Shown here: positions 1 through 11,948 of the stretch, one piece after another | Layout of the letters: every line of letters starts with the position of its first letter | Numbering within the stretch: position 1 is the first letter of the stretch | Source: Kappaphycus alvarezii | Lineage: Eukaryota; Rhodophyta; Florideophyceae; Gigartinales; Solieriaceae | Reading direction: 5' to 3' | Assembly: GCA_002205965.3 (NCBI GenBank) | Contig: NADL03000012.1 | Location: forward strand, 434,001 to 498,000 | Length of the DNA stretch: 64,000 nucleotides | Made by a program: the position numbers and the translations under genes | The notes under the pieces: generated by a model | Seen by the model: only the letters and a program-made list of their open reading frames with translations | Told to the model about the DNA's origin: nothing | Databases searched by the model: none

Positions 1-67
1 GTAGTATGCGGAAGCTTACCGGAACGCAGAAGATCTACGCCCAACCATTTTTGTACCCCCAAGTTCG

Positions 68-595
68 ATGATACTCCGGAACATCCGGAGGAGGTGGTCA
101 ACAGCAACAAAGCCCTATGAGATTCCAGATCAACCTATAGAGATGCATGATCAAGAGGGCCAGGCAGTAGTAGAAGGCCAAGAGATAGAAGAAGGTGAAG
201 ATACTCCGCCTATAATGAAGAATGTCGATGAGCCTCTCTTCGCCCCGATACGGGAGAGGAATGGCAAGCTATCGACAGATGAAGAGTTTGATGAGGAACT
301 GGTCAAGTTATCCTCCCTGACGAAGAGGACGACTCAGCGCCTCGCACTGGATTACGCTGGGACGCTAAACCGGAAGGTATGGTACGTCGTAGTACTCGAC
401 TTCAACGGCAAGCAGCTCAAGTCCCAGCTGGGGGAGGAGAACTGCGAGCGTCGCCACCAAACAAGGACCCTCGACCCCCGAAGGGCAGGAGCCCTTCATG
501 AGGAGAACCTAGGGAATAGGACAACTCCGGTCAAGGCTACGTCGACGGCAGGTTCTGGATCGCGACGCAAGGCAAGTAGAAGGAAGAGAAGGTAA
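68..595 (+). CDS. Unassigned ORF at the window edge, probably retroelement-derived
   Basis: An open frame of about 175 codons with a charged, acidic first half (Glu/Asp-rich, residues ~25-95) and a basic Arg/Lys-rich tail (last ~15 residues). I do not recognise a domain. It ends just upstream of a chromodomain-like stretch (614-849), so it may be part of the same decayed Ty3-type polyprotein, but its sequence shows no integrase or GPY/F motif that I can name. It could equally be a chance frame in GC-rich DNA. The true 5' end may lie outside the window. Confidence 0.25.
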   Translation: MILRNIRRRWSTATKPYEIPDQPIEMHDQEGQAVVEGQEIEEGEDTPPIMKNVDEPLFAPIRERNGKLSTDEEFDEELVKLSSLTKRTTQRLALDYAGTLNRKVWYVVVLDFNGKQLKSQLGEENCERRHQTRTLDPRRAGALHEENLGNRTTPVKATSTAGSGSRRKASRRKRR

Positions 596-613
596 GGAGG
601 ATCATCGCCGAAT

Positions 614-849
614 CGCGAATACTATGTAGAAGAATTAGTTGACATAGGACGAGCCGGACGGTACAAGAAAGTATCAAGTCAAGTGGATTGATCACCCATC
701 GACCAGAATACTTGGGAACCGCCGAGCACATCCCTCGCTCACACATTGTACAGTATTACCGTAGATACCATGCGGGCACGGTTGCCCATGCTGAAGGGAT
801 GCCGGAGGACCCCGACCCTCTCACAAAACAGAAGACTAGTGAAAAGTGA
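614..849 (+). pseudogene. Chromodomain-like C-terminus of a Ty3-type (chromoviral) integrase, frameshifted
   Basis: Reading through about two frame changes gives the order of a chromodomain: EYYVEELVDIGRAGRYKK, then YQVKWIDHPS, then TWEP, then a helix ending HIVQYYRRYH. Chromoviral integrases end in a domain of this layout (a YxVE start, a VKW core strand, a TWEP turn, a final helix), which can target insertion to modified chromatin. The stretch ends at a TGA at 847-849. The frameshifts near 668 and 705 make it a relic. No upstream integrase core is visible. A cellular chromodomain protein is possible but less likely in this repeat-rich setting. Confidence 0.45.
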
Positions 850-3404
850 TCGAGAGTCATAGACATACGTTGGATGAAGAGGGACACTCTGCTAGAATCA
901 AGTGTACGGCGAACCGACGGAGCACAGTACATGGGAACCGGTAAAGCATGTCCCACGCTCCCATACTCCGCTATTGCAAGCGCAAGGATGTTGCAGTACC
1001 CTCCGACATCGACGAAGCGCAGTGGGCTAAGCCTCCTTGATATATGTGTACCGATCCCCTCCATGATCAAAACTTAACTAACATGATTAAAAAGTACTAA
1101 CTCCCTCGGACGAAGCATCGGGCGTAGTCGGCAGCGGCGCTTCACTAGCTGCCGTGATTGCGCGTGGACCCCCTCAATTTCCTGTCTCGTAATAGACGCG
1201 TCCACGCCTGAGCGATGATGCATGAATGAAGGCCTGCATCGGTGTCTCCATACTTCTCCGAGCCCCCTGCTTGTCCTGGGACTCAGCACGCTTCTCAACT
1301 TCGTAGGTTGGACGGGAGAAGCTGAGATACTTGCGCGTCGGCGTCGGAGACCTGTACCCGCAGGACTCGTCAAGTCCAAGATCTCGACTGCGGGCTCGAT
1401 TGCGTTTCCACCGGTGTTTCCAGACAGTGCCCCACATGGGCTTCGATAATGGCGCGTCCGTCCGTGGATTGCGTCAGAACGGGATACGAGACACCAGCTC
1501 CGCGCAAGAAATGACCCACCACGTCGCGGTAAATGGGGAACGCATGCCTTCACGGCACGGGTTCAAGCGATCGAGAGCTATCTGGAGGCCCGCTCCCGTG
1601 TAAGGTCACGACCCTCGTCCGGACCCATGGAATCCCTGCAGCGAGAAGGTACTCGCGCACAGCCCGGAGGAATACTGACTCCGGAAGCGGTGGATGCTGG
1701 CGGTATTGGCTATCGTTCAGCCGGAAAGGGACCACCAACCGATCGCGATCTGCGTCCGTACTCTCTCCAACGACATGATGGCCTTCCGCGTTGGGCGTTG
1801 TACGAACCAGTGGGCAGAGCAGCGGAACCCACAAGATGACGGCCACGGCCGATGAGACGTCTTGTGGGACGGTTGGACACCGGAGCTGGAGAGCAGCCGC
1901 AGTCGTTGCTGTCAAAGGATACTGCCACCTTCCTTCACGCACGATGACGTATCCACAAGGGTGCCCATTGGCATTGCAGGCGGTACCGAGCAGAGGTCCT
2001 CAAACTCGTGAGGCGGACGCAGACAAGCGTCCAGGGGTCACAAAGATAAAGTCCCCACAGTGAGGATCACGACGGCCAAGGAACTTCGGATCTACGCACT
2101 CATGATCCACCCTGCGGTTCCACTCCGGCAGGCCTGGTTAGCATCATCCCAGTTGATGTCCGCTGCGAAGCCCAGCCAGAAAGTCAGCTCGTGAACGTTA
2201 TCCGGCCTCCCAAGGCCTGACCAGCTGCTCCTTCATATCCCCGATTATGCGGAGGACCAAGGGAGGCAAGCACAGACGCGGCCGTAAGAGTATATCTCCC
2301 ACAAGAACGCGGCCGCCACGCTGGCCGCCCATCCTGCATAGAACACCGCCCAATAAGGTGTACCGTAGATGCGGCGAACTCTGTGCAGCGATAGGAAAGG
2401 ATAGCCGGGAGAAGGGCAAGGAAGCCGTCGGGCACTTCGAGACGATGCCAATCAGGGCAGGGACGGCATAGAGGTTGGAAAGTTCATCGGAGCGAACGGC
2501 CAGACCTCCTGTCGCTCATACGGGAGAGTAGCCAAAGCGCTTCCGCATGCGCCGCTCCACACGGGCTAGCTCCAGCTCGCTGCTGTGAGCGTGGGTTGCT
2601 GGACTTATAGCGCGGTGACGCGGGAGGTAACGGAACTCAGCCGGAAGGAGTACCCCGGCAATCATGTCACTGGGATCCAACTGAGAAGATCTGGATGTTT
2701 GTTGCACGCAGCGTTCTGCACTTGGTTCGCAACCATCCAAGTCATCAAACGGTCACAGTAAGGTGTCGTCGTCCGGACGCCGATAGAAGACGCACGCCAC
2801 ATCGATGTTCTCCGGAATGATCCGACGCCCTCGTTGCGGACGGAACTGACGGCCAACCTGTTGAACATGCGTACACATGGCACGTTCCAGGGTCTTCGCA
2901 CGACCACGCATCCGACGCGGTTAGGTTTCAGCAGTGCGGGGTTGATCGCGCCGTACATGCCATTCGCGGCGGTTGACTGCCGACAGCGGCAAGCCTCCAG
3001 GTAGCATTCCATCGACAGCGAAGCGTGCACACTCCTGAGTATCGCTGACAGCTAGGTGATGCCACCAGGGAGCGCGAGAACAGATCTGGATGATCAAGGG
3101 GTGTACGCCCCTCGAAATCGGTAAGGTTGAGGCGACCTGGATCGGTGGGTTGCGCGTAGCGTTCATCGTCAGCACGGTTCAACGGTTTTCCAGTGAGTAG
3201 ACTGGCGCGAATCGGCCTGCGGGACCAGCGACAGCTGCGAGGCGACGAGAGAAGTACCGATCGCGACGAGGATTGTCGTCGAACGGAGGATCACCTGCCC
3301 GGTGAGGACGCCAGGGCGCTCGACGCTCACCCATGTTACTCGGTCAACGAAGATCGGAGCGCCGCAAAGGGCTAAAAGCTGCGCGAGGCAAAGAGACGCC
3401 CAGC
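850..3404. other. GC-rich stretch with only short overlapping ORFs
   Basis: Many ORFs of 60-160 codons overlap on both strands here, the pattern expected from GC-rich noncoding DNA where stop codons are rare. I translated the main ones and recognised no domain, signal peptide or transposase motif. It may be more decayed material from the retroelement at the left edge. No gene is supported. Confidence 0.4.
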
Positions 3405-3605
3405 AACCGGAAGAAGAGGTGGGGAAGGACGAGAAAGGGCAGCGAAGGAGTCGGAGAATGGAGGAGGGAGAAGGGATGGACAAAGAGTGAGAAGCGAAGA
3501 AGGAAGGAAGAGGATGGGTGAAGAATGGGAAAGAGAAGAGAGGGAGAGGGTGAAGAAGGCGTTGGCGAGGGAGGAATGGGGAGGAATGGAAAGTGAAACG
3601 AAGCC
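3405..3605 (+). repeat. Polypurine tract of about 200 bp
   Basis: The plus strand is almost only A and G here, with scattered single pyrimidines; the complement is a polypyrimidine tract. The tract is irregular rather than a clean microsatellite, built from GAAG, GGAG and GAGA units. It produces three overlapping low-complexity minus-strand ORFs (Ser/Pro/Phe/Leu-rich), which I regard as artefacts. Long purine tracts can adopt triplex structures, and retroelements carry short polypurine tracts before their 3' LTR, though this one is far longer. Confidence 0.7.
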
Positions 3606-5120
3606 GACATGAGACATGGAAGAAATTGCAAGTTGGTGCGACCCACCAACCGCAAAAATGCAACTCGGCTTACAATGCGTGGAATCCCGAGCGGGGCCCA
3701 CGAGCTCACTACACCCGTGCACTCGCCCTGACGGCCAATCAGAACACGTTGCGTGTCTTTTTGATTTTTTTTTGGCGCCCCCTGTGGAACCTCGTGACCC
3801 CCGAGGTACAAGCCCGAAATTATTTTGGAATTTCAGGACACGTGCAGACCCGACATGGTCACCCTTGTACTGTGCCACGAAGCCATCCCCACACCCGAGA
3901 CCCTACATAAGGCTTTGGCGTGCCATTTATTTTGTCGGAACAGTACCTACGCGCCACACTACACTACCTACGGGCCCCTACCCCCGACTTTACCCAATGC
4001 GGTGTGCGTTACCGCCTCTGCCTCCCGCGGCGTTGGGACACAACGAGCAAGGCCACGAACCAAAGCTCTTCCGTTATTTATGGTTGACACGCGACCCACA
4101 ACAACCACAAAATACAGACTGAGGAAAGCCAATGTGGTCGTCATCGTACATCCGGTACGCACCCCTCCCCCAACGTATGGACAAGGGAAATTCGACACGT
4201 CTTCTCTCGACGCACTACACGGACGTATCCTTGGCACCCTACAGTCAGCTGGGGCGATTCAGCCATTCGCACTACGACCCGGGCGCCACCCCACCGTGCC
4301 CCTCCCCCACCTACTAAGCAGACACACAGAGGCCACCGTGGCAGCTCAAAGGCCAAGTCCTCTCCGCCGCTCTTACATGGGACCGACTACGACATGGATT
4401 GTCACTAAACGATGACTTTTAATTCGGTGATTCGGGATGAGGCGTCACAATGAACGTAATCGGGTAGCGTCACTACCATGTCGGCATCCTACCGCGCATC
4501 AACCACTGTCTCCCAGTCCCAACACACCTGGCCCGCTGATCCATGCGCTCGATCTGCGAGTGACGGGGGCTGTGTGGTGCAAGGCGGTACGCAGGTGTGC
4601 GTCGCCGCCGATCGCGCCAGTGAAGGAAATGATGGAAGCTATTCGGGAATGATATGGTTTACTTTTTTTGGATGTTACTATTCACTAATCGACGTGGGCC
4701 AAGGCCAGGCTACTACCGCATGTCGCAGCACAGTAGCAAGCAGGCTACCTACTGTATGTAAACATGGTTTACACCTGGCTAACAAGTTTTGCACTTACAG
4801 AGTGCAATGTACACTACACGGACAGGATGTGCAGGTGCAGTGTGCATGGGTGGTCACACTAGATATTCTTGCATAGAGCGTGGCCTCCGTGGCACGCATT
4901 ACTGAATGTAGAGACAGAGCGCCTGACACTGGATACTTTGTGGATATTTGTATGAGGTGGCTTCCCAGCCGCAAGCCTATCGAATCGCTGATTTTCGTAG
5001 CGAAAGCTATTTAGCTGAGCAGCGCAAGTTGTAGTAATAGAACTAGGAGCCAGCCAGTTGCTTCAATCGTAAATGGTACCGTCGGAGGCTCCGAATTCCT
5101 CTCTTTTGGAAGTAAGAAGC
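3606..5120. other. GC-rich region with overlapping ORFs, no supported gene
   Basis: The longest frame (3,825-4,415, plus, 196 codons) overlaps two other frames of 90-170 codons on the same strand and two on the opposite strand. None contains a motif I recognise. A T-tract followed by TGGCGCCCCC (about 3,760-3,782) resembles a tRNA-primer site but has no visible LTR beside it. The second longest plus frame (4,478-4,876) is also unrecognised. One of these could be an exon; composition alone does not decide it. Confidence 0.3.
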
Positions 5121-7564
5121 ACGATCGAGTGAACCCCTGTTTCCCGGCGAAGCCGACCGCGTGCGTTTGCGAACCGACTCAGGCTAAGCTCCTCTTTCAC
5201 TCCGGCGCGTCCCGCGTCCCCCACTCTACCACCACCCTCTACCGAAATCCAGGCTCCTTCAGCTGCACAAACCTACTGCATACAGGAGACCCACGATTTC
5301 AGGAATTTTAGAAGGCTCACCCTTGGGCCTACTTCTGTCGCGCATGAATTGTAGCATACGATCTTCACCCCTCTCCCTTTCTTCGCCCTCCGCGTGTTTT
5401 GGTTGTGTTGTTGTTGGTTCCCCTTTTTTGTTGGTCGTTTCCAATCTACTTTCTGGTCTTCCGGAGCCAGACTCTGATTGCCCTACATCCTTTGGTGTAC
5501 CGGCAGGACCCGATCCTGGATTTCACTACAGTTATGTACCCCTTTCCAACGAAAAAAGCATCTATAACTTATCTATTGAGTGCGGATGGGTCATCCAAAT
5601 TCTTTTAATGAAACTAAAGATAGTTCTAGAACCCAAACTGACGATGCGCAGTCCAAGGCAGTCACAGACATTCAGAAAAATGCGGTTCCCATTATCCATT
5701 GCATTTAATGCTGTATACGTACAATTATGGAAATAAAATGGCATTTATTATCGTAAATCCTTACGCAGGAATGTTTGAAAATGGTATTAAATTGAAAAAG
5801 CGACTCAAAGATAAGTGAAAAGTCTTCATGGTCAGTACATATACAAAATGAATCAGATGCAGCGGATGAAAAGAGCATAAGATGTACATTGGACTCGGCA
5901 GTATACGCTTCTTTTCCAGTTCGGAACAAACTATTTGGGATTTTTATCAATGGCCTGGTAGGAAACAGAGAGACTCTTGAAATTTTTTGCGTCTTAATTT
6001 TGGGGATCAAATTGCCGAATGGTTCGCTTATACCTACAATGTTGGTAAAGTTAAAAGTAAAAAGAGGGTCATAAAGTCATTCACTATCCTTTTCGAGCTT
6101 CTGACCCGATTTTTCATAGACATTGTTGTGTTTTTCCTATGTTATTTTCCTATGGTCTTTTAGGACTACTCCAACATCGATAGTTGTCCGAATTTCACTA
6201 GCTGGAAGGCTTTAGAGACCAAGGAGAGTGTCATTTGAGGTCAGTGGGTGGAATTAGAGATTTTAGTGCAATGTAGACGGAGTGCAGACGAAAATAACGG
6301 AAGAGAATATTTTTCTTATTATCCTGGCGGATGCAATGGATACTGTTTAAGAGAATTTTTTTGCTCTAATAAACGGGATAATTATCCAATCTAGACAGTT
6401 GTTATTTGTCTTACGTATACATTTGAATTTAACATCTGACTATGGGGTCCAAAAAGACAAATATACTATCATATTGCATTATTCAGCCCTTGACTTCAAG
6501 AAAAACGTAAAACTTTTGAGTTTATGATGCTCTATCTTTCAAATTTCAAGCTAGTCTTAGATTGGTAGCTGCTTAGAGCTAATCAAGATCTGAACAATAC
6601 TTTGAAGAGAAGAGCCAATAGCTTCTCTTTCTAGAACGCCAGAAACTGCAATATTTCCGGTGCTTTCTTTCATTTGTGCGGCATGTTGATCGTTAATGAT
6701 GTAATAGTTATGAATAGAACTTTAGGGAAAAAAAGATTCAGAATCACACCCCTAGGTGCCCAGAGTTACGAATGTATTGAGGTAAGAGATATTTACCATG
6801 TTTATCTCACTGAGAAAAAATCAGATAAGAAGAGCCAAAAGTTGATCCTCAATTTCCTTCAAGGCTTTTTACGAAATCAATGAATGCTGTAATGAACCGT
6901 AGCGGCTTTTTCTGTCCCTTCTCGGTTTTAATTCCATTCCAAGGTTCGTAGTTATCAATGGTCAGTATCCAGGCTAGGTTTGGTGGATAGGAGTCTCACA
7001 TAAAGTTTGCGCGGAAATAGAGGCAAGAAAGCCCGAAGGATGGCTTCACACTACTTCAGATACTCGGATTTTAATTCAAAAGAATGGCACATCATAATAG
7101 CTAAAGTTGAAATATCACAATATTTTCACTAAACAAGTAAATTGTCCATTTACTCGATGCATCAGAGTTTCACTCTCTAGCCTGCAATAAATTCTTTTTT
7201 CAAAGATTCTTCCGGCAAAATTGATTGAATCTAATCTTAACTAATTAAATTACCCAAAAGACCCCTGACGCTATCCAAATTCCCTTTGGGAGGCAAAAAT
7301 ATATTATTAGAACAAATGTTTAGTAACAGAGCTCGGAAAGAAATTAACAAAGAAGAAATCTTTAAGAACGGCTCAAACAAAAAGTTCCAGCAGACCCAGT
7401 AAATGACCAAAGATTTGCAATTTCCGTGAAAACGAGAGTACTAATGAAGAATATCATACATTCAGATTCATGGGTTAGTGTAAAAGAGACGGAGATAACA
7501 TACTTATACAATATGATGCTGTAATATTGTATCGAAAAGAGAGGATTTATGATGCCGCAGTATT
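5121..7564. other. AT-leaning stretch without a supported gene
   Basis: From about 5,540 the composition drops to AT-rich and ORFs become short (60-137 codons). The longest, 5,323-5,736 plus, has a hydrophobic segment near residues 28-45 but no recognised family. No transposon ends or RNA genes were seen. Confidence 0.35.
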
Positions 7565-8442
7565 TGCTGTAGTGCAATGCGCAGTGCGCAGTTCTTTCTC
7601 GTCCAGGAACGGAACCCCGTCAGACAATGAGAAAAACAAAAAACACACACCAAGACCCACAGGGTGTTCGCTGTCCCCCTTTCTCTTTAAGCACACTGCG
7701 ATTCAGTAGCACAACTAGCCGACGGCGAGGAGAAGTGGGGCTGGAAGAGCGGGGTGATTATTTGGACGTCTTGATCGTATACTTGTCCTCCGTGTTGTAA
7801 GGCCGTGCCTCGGTCCGCGAAATACTAGACCTTGAGAAGGATCGATTACAAAGAACCGTAGAAACCAAGGGTGTAATAATGGACAAAGAAGATGTAGTAG
7901 TGGGTCAGCAGTGCTGAATATCTCCTTTGGAGATAAGGATATTGTCACCAACGACAACCTTGAAGTTACTATTTGTATATAGGTGCCGGAGTCCGGGGCG
8001 CCAAGTGTGAGTAAATATCACAAAAAACAACAAAAAGGGTATTATAATATTGGATAGAGAGGGGGAAATAAAAAGGGGGACCTGGACGGGCAAAAGTGCC
8101 TATAGCCAAAGTTGCCGTTGGAAATGTGTCTGCAAAGGCGGAAGTTAGGAGTCAAGTTCAGAGCTAACACCGGCGCGGCTTTTTAATCTGGGTCCTTAGT
8201 GGCCATGTAGGTATAAATACTAGTTAGCTAGGTTAGGGTTATCTACGACAGCGAGGTAAGTAAAATAAAGGTCAGCCAAGTACTTGAGATCCAAGTTAGA
8301 GATAAGTAAAGTCGACACTTGGTCCAATAGGGGTTTTTCGCCTGCGAAAATATCAGGTCCAATTTGCAGGCCGAGTGGTCCAGATTGCAAGCCCTCAAAC
8401 CCTCTCGGGTGGGTATATGGTACCAAGAGTAATAGTGGGCGA
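7565..8442 (-). repeat. LTR-like repeat, copy 1 (inverted partner at 36.2-37.1 kb)
   Basis: This 0.88-kb block matches the reverse complement of 36,198-37,060 along its whole length, with scattered mismatches and small indels (roughly 85-90 percent by eye). Read on the minus strand it starts near TCGCCCACTATTA and ends ...GCATTGCACTACAGCA. About midway is CTTGGCGCCCCGGACTCCGG, which resembles a tRNA primer-binding site directly after a 5' LTR (TGGCGCC matches the 3' end of some tRNAs). A TATTTATA-like box lies upstream of that site. So this is either the 5' LTR plus leader of a retrotransposon or a solo LTR-like unit. No target-site duplication was found. Confidence 0.65.
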
Positions 8443-9787
8443 GAAGAGAAAGTTTCCCTTACTGTACAGTAAAGTGCCTGATGGTTAGCAGTTAGTCAGA
8501 AAAAGAAGATCATCAAAATCAGCTTTGCCGATGGCAGCACAGTGTGAGTGCCAATTGAGCTACATTTACTGGGCTAATAATTAAAACACATATCAAGGAA
8601 TCGAACTCAGTCAAAATCGGAACGTAAAGACTCCCATATTTCTTATGACTGACGTTAATGTCTCTGATTTAGGTCCCTGATTCACTGATTGTCTTATGTT
8701 ACACACAGAACTTTATGAATATGCTGCGGATCTATCATGACAGCATGAGTAACAGAAATCATTCCTCCTTGGATTAAATGATCACAGAAATAATATTTTT
8801 CGGCACGTGAAAATATTAAGGAGATTGTATCACAAACAGCCAAGTAATGAAAGCTCGAACCCCAGTCCATGAGATATAAATACGATGAAGATTGATCCTT
8901 CACTGATAAAATAGAATAATTTTTGCGGAGGAATCGAAATGATGAAAATTTATTGTCGTGTTGAATTAACAAAAGCCTATTAGCACCTGTATTTTGATAG
9001 TTGTTATTTTCCAGGAAATGCTTGAGCTAACTGCGGTGTTAGAATTGTGTGTAGAAAGTGCAGAGTCCCCATAATAATAGTAATAATAAAGAAGCAAATA
9101 AATCATCAACTCCCCACTCTGAATCAACCAGCAAAACACAGCGTGATTTTAATTGGCCCGCAGACGCCACTCTGCCTGTTTATACCCTGGCATTCATGGT
9201 ATTACATGGTATTTTGAGAGCACCGACTAAAAATGATCTTTTTGTCAGGAGCTAACAAGATTGGAAGTGTCGGCATCATGGCAGCCCGTGGCAGAACATA
9301 AAAACCGGAAAAAGCATGACAGTCGCTATACGGTAGGCGCCAAAACGCAGGTACTGGGTGTTAATGGATCCTATGACAAACTATCAGTACCAGTGAGGAC
9401 GCAGCGGGCAATATTTGTGATGAAATCAGCAAAAGGAAGACTAAGACGTGAATAGGGCGCTGGAAGAATCAAATGCGATCAGTTGAAAGCTGAAGCTCGG
9501 GGCGTGCGTTGTAATTCGGCAAAGTTCAGGCTCGGCAGTCCAATCAGGGTCGAAGTCGCCACTATTACTCTAATAGGCTATTCGGGCAGCTCCTTAATAG
9601 CGTAACCGCGTGATCAGCGAAGCAGGCAAAGAGTCCAAGTTGTTTAAAAGGAGGGCATTCGAAGGCAAAGGAGAGGGAGAGTTGTTATGATGGTTAAGGG
9701 AAGGGAGTGGAGAGACGAAGGATATCAGCAAGAACAGTTGGCGGTTTACAGAACGTTTCCTCCTTGCCTCCCCGCGCACATTGCTGT
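8443..9787. other. Intergenic stretch, possible decayed ORF at 9,058-9,455
   Basis: Two adjoining plus-strand frames (9,058-9,255 and 9,261-9,455) may be one broken protein: the first holds a Ser/Thr/Asn-rich start and a WPADATL segment, the second a Lys/Arg-rich stretch. The layout loosely resembles Myb/SANT-type transposon proteins, but I cannot confirm it. The rest holds nothing I can name. Confidence 0.25.
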
Positions 9788-9840
9788 ACTTGGGCTATCC
9801 TATTTTTCAATCATCAAAACACCCCAAAATTTCCCCCACT
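9788..9840 (+). repeat. Short dispersed repeat, copy 1
   Basis: Contains the core CTATTTTTCAATCATCAAAA followed by CACCCCAAAATTTCCCCC. The same core recurs at 10,861-10,895, 11,668-11,697 and 11,963-12,003, always on the plus strand. It may mark ends of a small non-autonomous element. Confidence 0.6.
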
Positions 9841-10066
9841 ATGTAAAACACGTCATCGACAGTCGGGCGACCGCACAGCACTGCTTACAGCACTAATTAC
9901 AGTGTTCTTCTTCGACATCGTTTGATGAGTTTGGTAGCCATCCTGCAGTTCCCTTGACTACAGTACTGTACAGTTGTTGAATAGGTCTGTAGACAATAGA
10001 ATGCTGTAAGCTGATAACTGGACTTGCTGGCAGAGGGTAGAATCTCAACAGAGGTAATAGGGGTTT

Positions 10067-10620
10067 GTGGGCTGTGGCAAGATGAGTCGGCACAAGTCGC
10101 CGGCGTGCTGCCCCCGCTTCTCTTCCGGTCAGCCGCTATTCTATCCTTTATATAGCCTCTACAACGCTCGCTTTGCTATTGCCTTTCTCGCTCTCATCCA
10201 TGCGTGCTCTTGCATTCGCTCACCTGCGGTCTGTGCCCAATGCCTGCGTGCTCGTCCTGCATTCCGTCTTGCTCGCTCATCCGAGGTCCAATTCAATGCC
10301 GTGCGCTCTTTCATTGTCCGTGTCCTTGCCGCCTAGTGTCCGCATGCATGTACCGCTTCTGCGTTGCTCTCGCATTTGCCGCTTCCTAGTCCTTTCCCTA
10401 ACTGCTGCATTCATGGTAGATCGTTGCAACGTGCAGTTGCGTCCAGTTGTCCCGCATGGGACTTTTGCATTCATGTTTTCATTCGCTTCCTGCGTTGTTA
10501 CGATAGTTGTGCATACGATGCTCCGTGCCTTTTAAGAGCCACCCTTTCAATATGGATCGGATCTTTGCATGATCTCGATCAACGCTGCAAGTGCAAGCCA
10601 TCCAACTGACAACAGTACTA
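10067..10620 (+). other. ORF cluster over a degenerate short-period repeat
   Basis: Three overlapping plus frames (largest 10,173-10,535, 120 codons) cover a stretch where short units such as TGCGTGCTCTTGCATTCGCT recur imperfectly with a period of a few tens of bases. The encoded peptides are Leu/Ser/Cys/Arg-rich and hydrophobic. Because the repeat keeps several frames open at once, I do not regard any as a supported gene; a decayed minisatellite fits best. Confidence 0.3.
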
Positions 10621-10760
10621 GTAATGTCAACTCATCCACGCATTTGTTAGAACATTTCTATGTGTTGCTCTTGCGCAAAGAAACAATGACGCGCATGTGC
10701 AACTCACACAGTCTCCTGGCTATTGATCCATGATATTTAACCGCTACAGTGTGTTGACCA

Positions 10761-10899
10761 GCCTTTTCGAGCGACCTTGAACCGGATTAATTCTTTTTCT
10801 TGGTTTCCCCATGCTGACCACTTGTACCACTTATTTGATGCGCTTACGGTAGGCAACCCTTTTTTTCAATCATTAAAACACCCCAATTTTCCCTCTTTC
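10761..10899 (+). repeat. Longer dispersed repeat, copy A (~130 bp)
   Basis: This block aligns with 11,558-11,697: both read GACC..GGATTAA.TC.TTTCTTGG, then CCCATGC.GACCACTTGTA, then TTATTTGATGCGCTT, and both end in the CAATCATTAAAACACCCCAATTTTCCC core. The copies lie about 800 bp apart in the same orientation. Copy A is followed directly by the 25-bp hairpin at 10,913. Confidence 0.75.
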
Positions 10900-10912
10900 T
10901 GAAATGCTGTAG

Positions 10913-10976
10913 AACAATCCAAACCTGGGCTGTTTTCATCGATCCTGCGAAGAAAACAGCCCAGGTTTGGATTGTT
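10913..10976. repeat. Perfect 25-bp inverted repeat with 14-nt loop
   Basis: The left arm (10,913-10,937, starting AACAATCCAAACCTGGGC) is exactly complementary to the right arm (10,952-10,976). The 14-nt loop is ATCGATCCTGCGAA. A perfect arm of this length is very unlikely by chance. It could be a small foldback element, the product of a recent template switch, or a transcribed small-RNA hairpin. The flanking T-run after the right arm would resemble an RNA polymerase III stop. Confidence 0.85.
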
Positions 10977-11557
10977 TTTCCCTTCGCGCCGTGTTGGTTC
11001 TCCATATTAGGTTGAGGCTAGTAGATTGATTCTATCCCCTACGTTCCCCGACGACTCTTTGGGTACTACATCAAAATATTTGGCATGCCTTAACGTCCAC
11101 GTGAGCGTATCCTCCGGACTCAGTCTTCAGCAACAAACGCGGTTTCAAATTTCCCTTGGGCTGGAAAACAAACGGATATCAACGAGGAGTTCAGCCCCAT
11201 CCCGTGATCATTTCCACACCCAAAAGTCCCTGCCGCCCGGTCATGCTACTTGCTAGACGCTGTACGTACAGTACTACCCTGTTGACCTCATTCTCATTCT
11301 CTCTGCTTATTCGGCCCACTGCGGATTTCTGCACATGTTGTTACTCCCGCTCCTGACAAGCTTGCCGTACTCTACACGCTCCGTGCACTTGCGGCAACCG
11401 GTGTGCGGTCAAGCTCCTCCACCGAAGAGGCGCGTCTTCCTACTATAGGAGATGCTGTCTTATTGTTTTTCTAATCTGCTTTTTGCTTTCTGCTCGAGAC
11501 ATGACAATCGGGACCTGGCACGTCCAACGCGGCCTGCCTGCTAGCTGGTCTCGCGTC

Positions 11558-11697
11558 GGCCTTTTAGTGACTTTTGACCCGGATTAACTCCGTTTCTTGG
11601 TTCCCCCATGCGGACCACTTGTAGCAATTATTTGATGCGCTTTGGAACATAGGCTACCCTATTTTTCAATCATTAAAACACCCCAATTTTCCCCCTT
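11558..11697 (+). repeat. Longer dispersed repeat, copy B (~130 bp)
   Basis: Partner of 10,761-10,899 with the same order of blocks and the shared CAATCATTAAAACACCCC core; see that entry. Mismatches between copies are scattered, so the duplication is not recent. Confidence 0.75.
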
Positions 11698-11948
11698 GGC
11701 AGAGGCAGCGGTTCATTAGCCTCTGTGGCGCACTGCTGCACGCGCAGTACTGTACAGTACGGCAAAGTGCATTTGCTGCACCAGCTACACGTGTACGGGA
11801 AAAAGTCAACGGAGGCGGCATGACAAATGGCCAATAAGCATCCAGAACGTCGATTTTTGAGGGCATCTTGAGTATCAAGTCTCAACGACATTCCTCTAGG
11901 GCACTGTACAGTACAGCTGTCCTCTGCACCTTCCGTACTGTACGTGCA

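Noticed and set aside
3169..3878. Three overlapping minus-strand ORFs of 155-168 codons rich in Ser, Pro, Phe and Leu
   Set aside because: They are the complement of the polypurine tract at 3,405-3,605, which lacks stops in all minus frames; composition rather than selection explains them.
8520..8620. tRNA-like words on the minus strand (TGTAGCTCAATTGGCA as an A box, GAGTTCGATTCC as a B box)
   Set aside because: On the minus strand the B-box-like word comes before the A-box-like word, so they cannot belong to one tRNA, and no cloverleaf forms around either.
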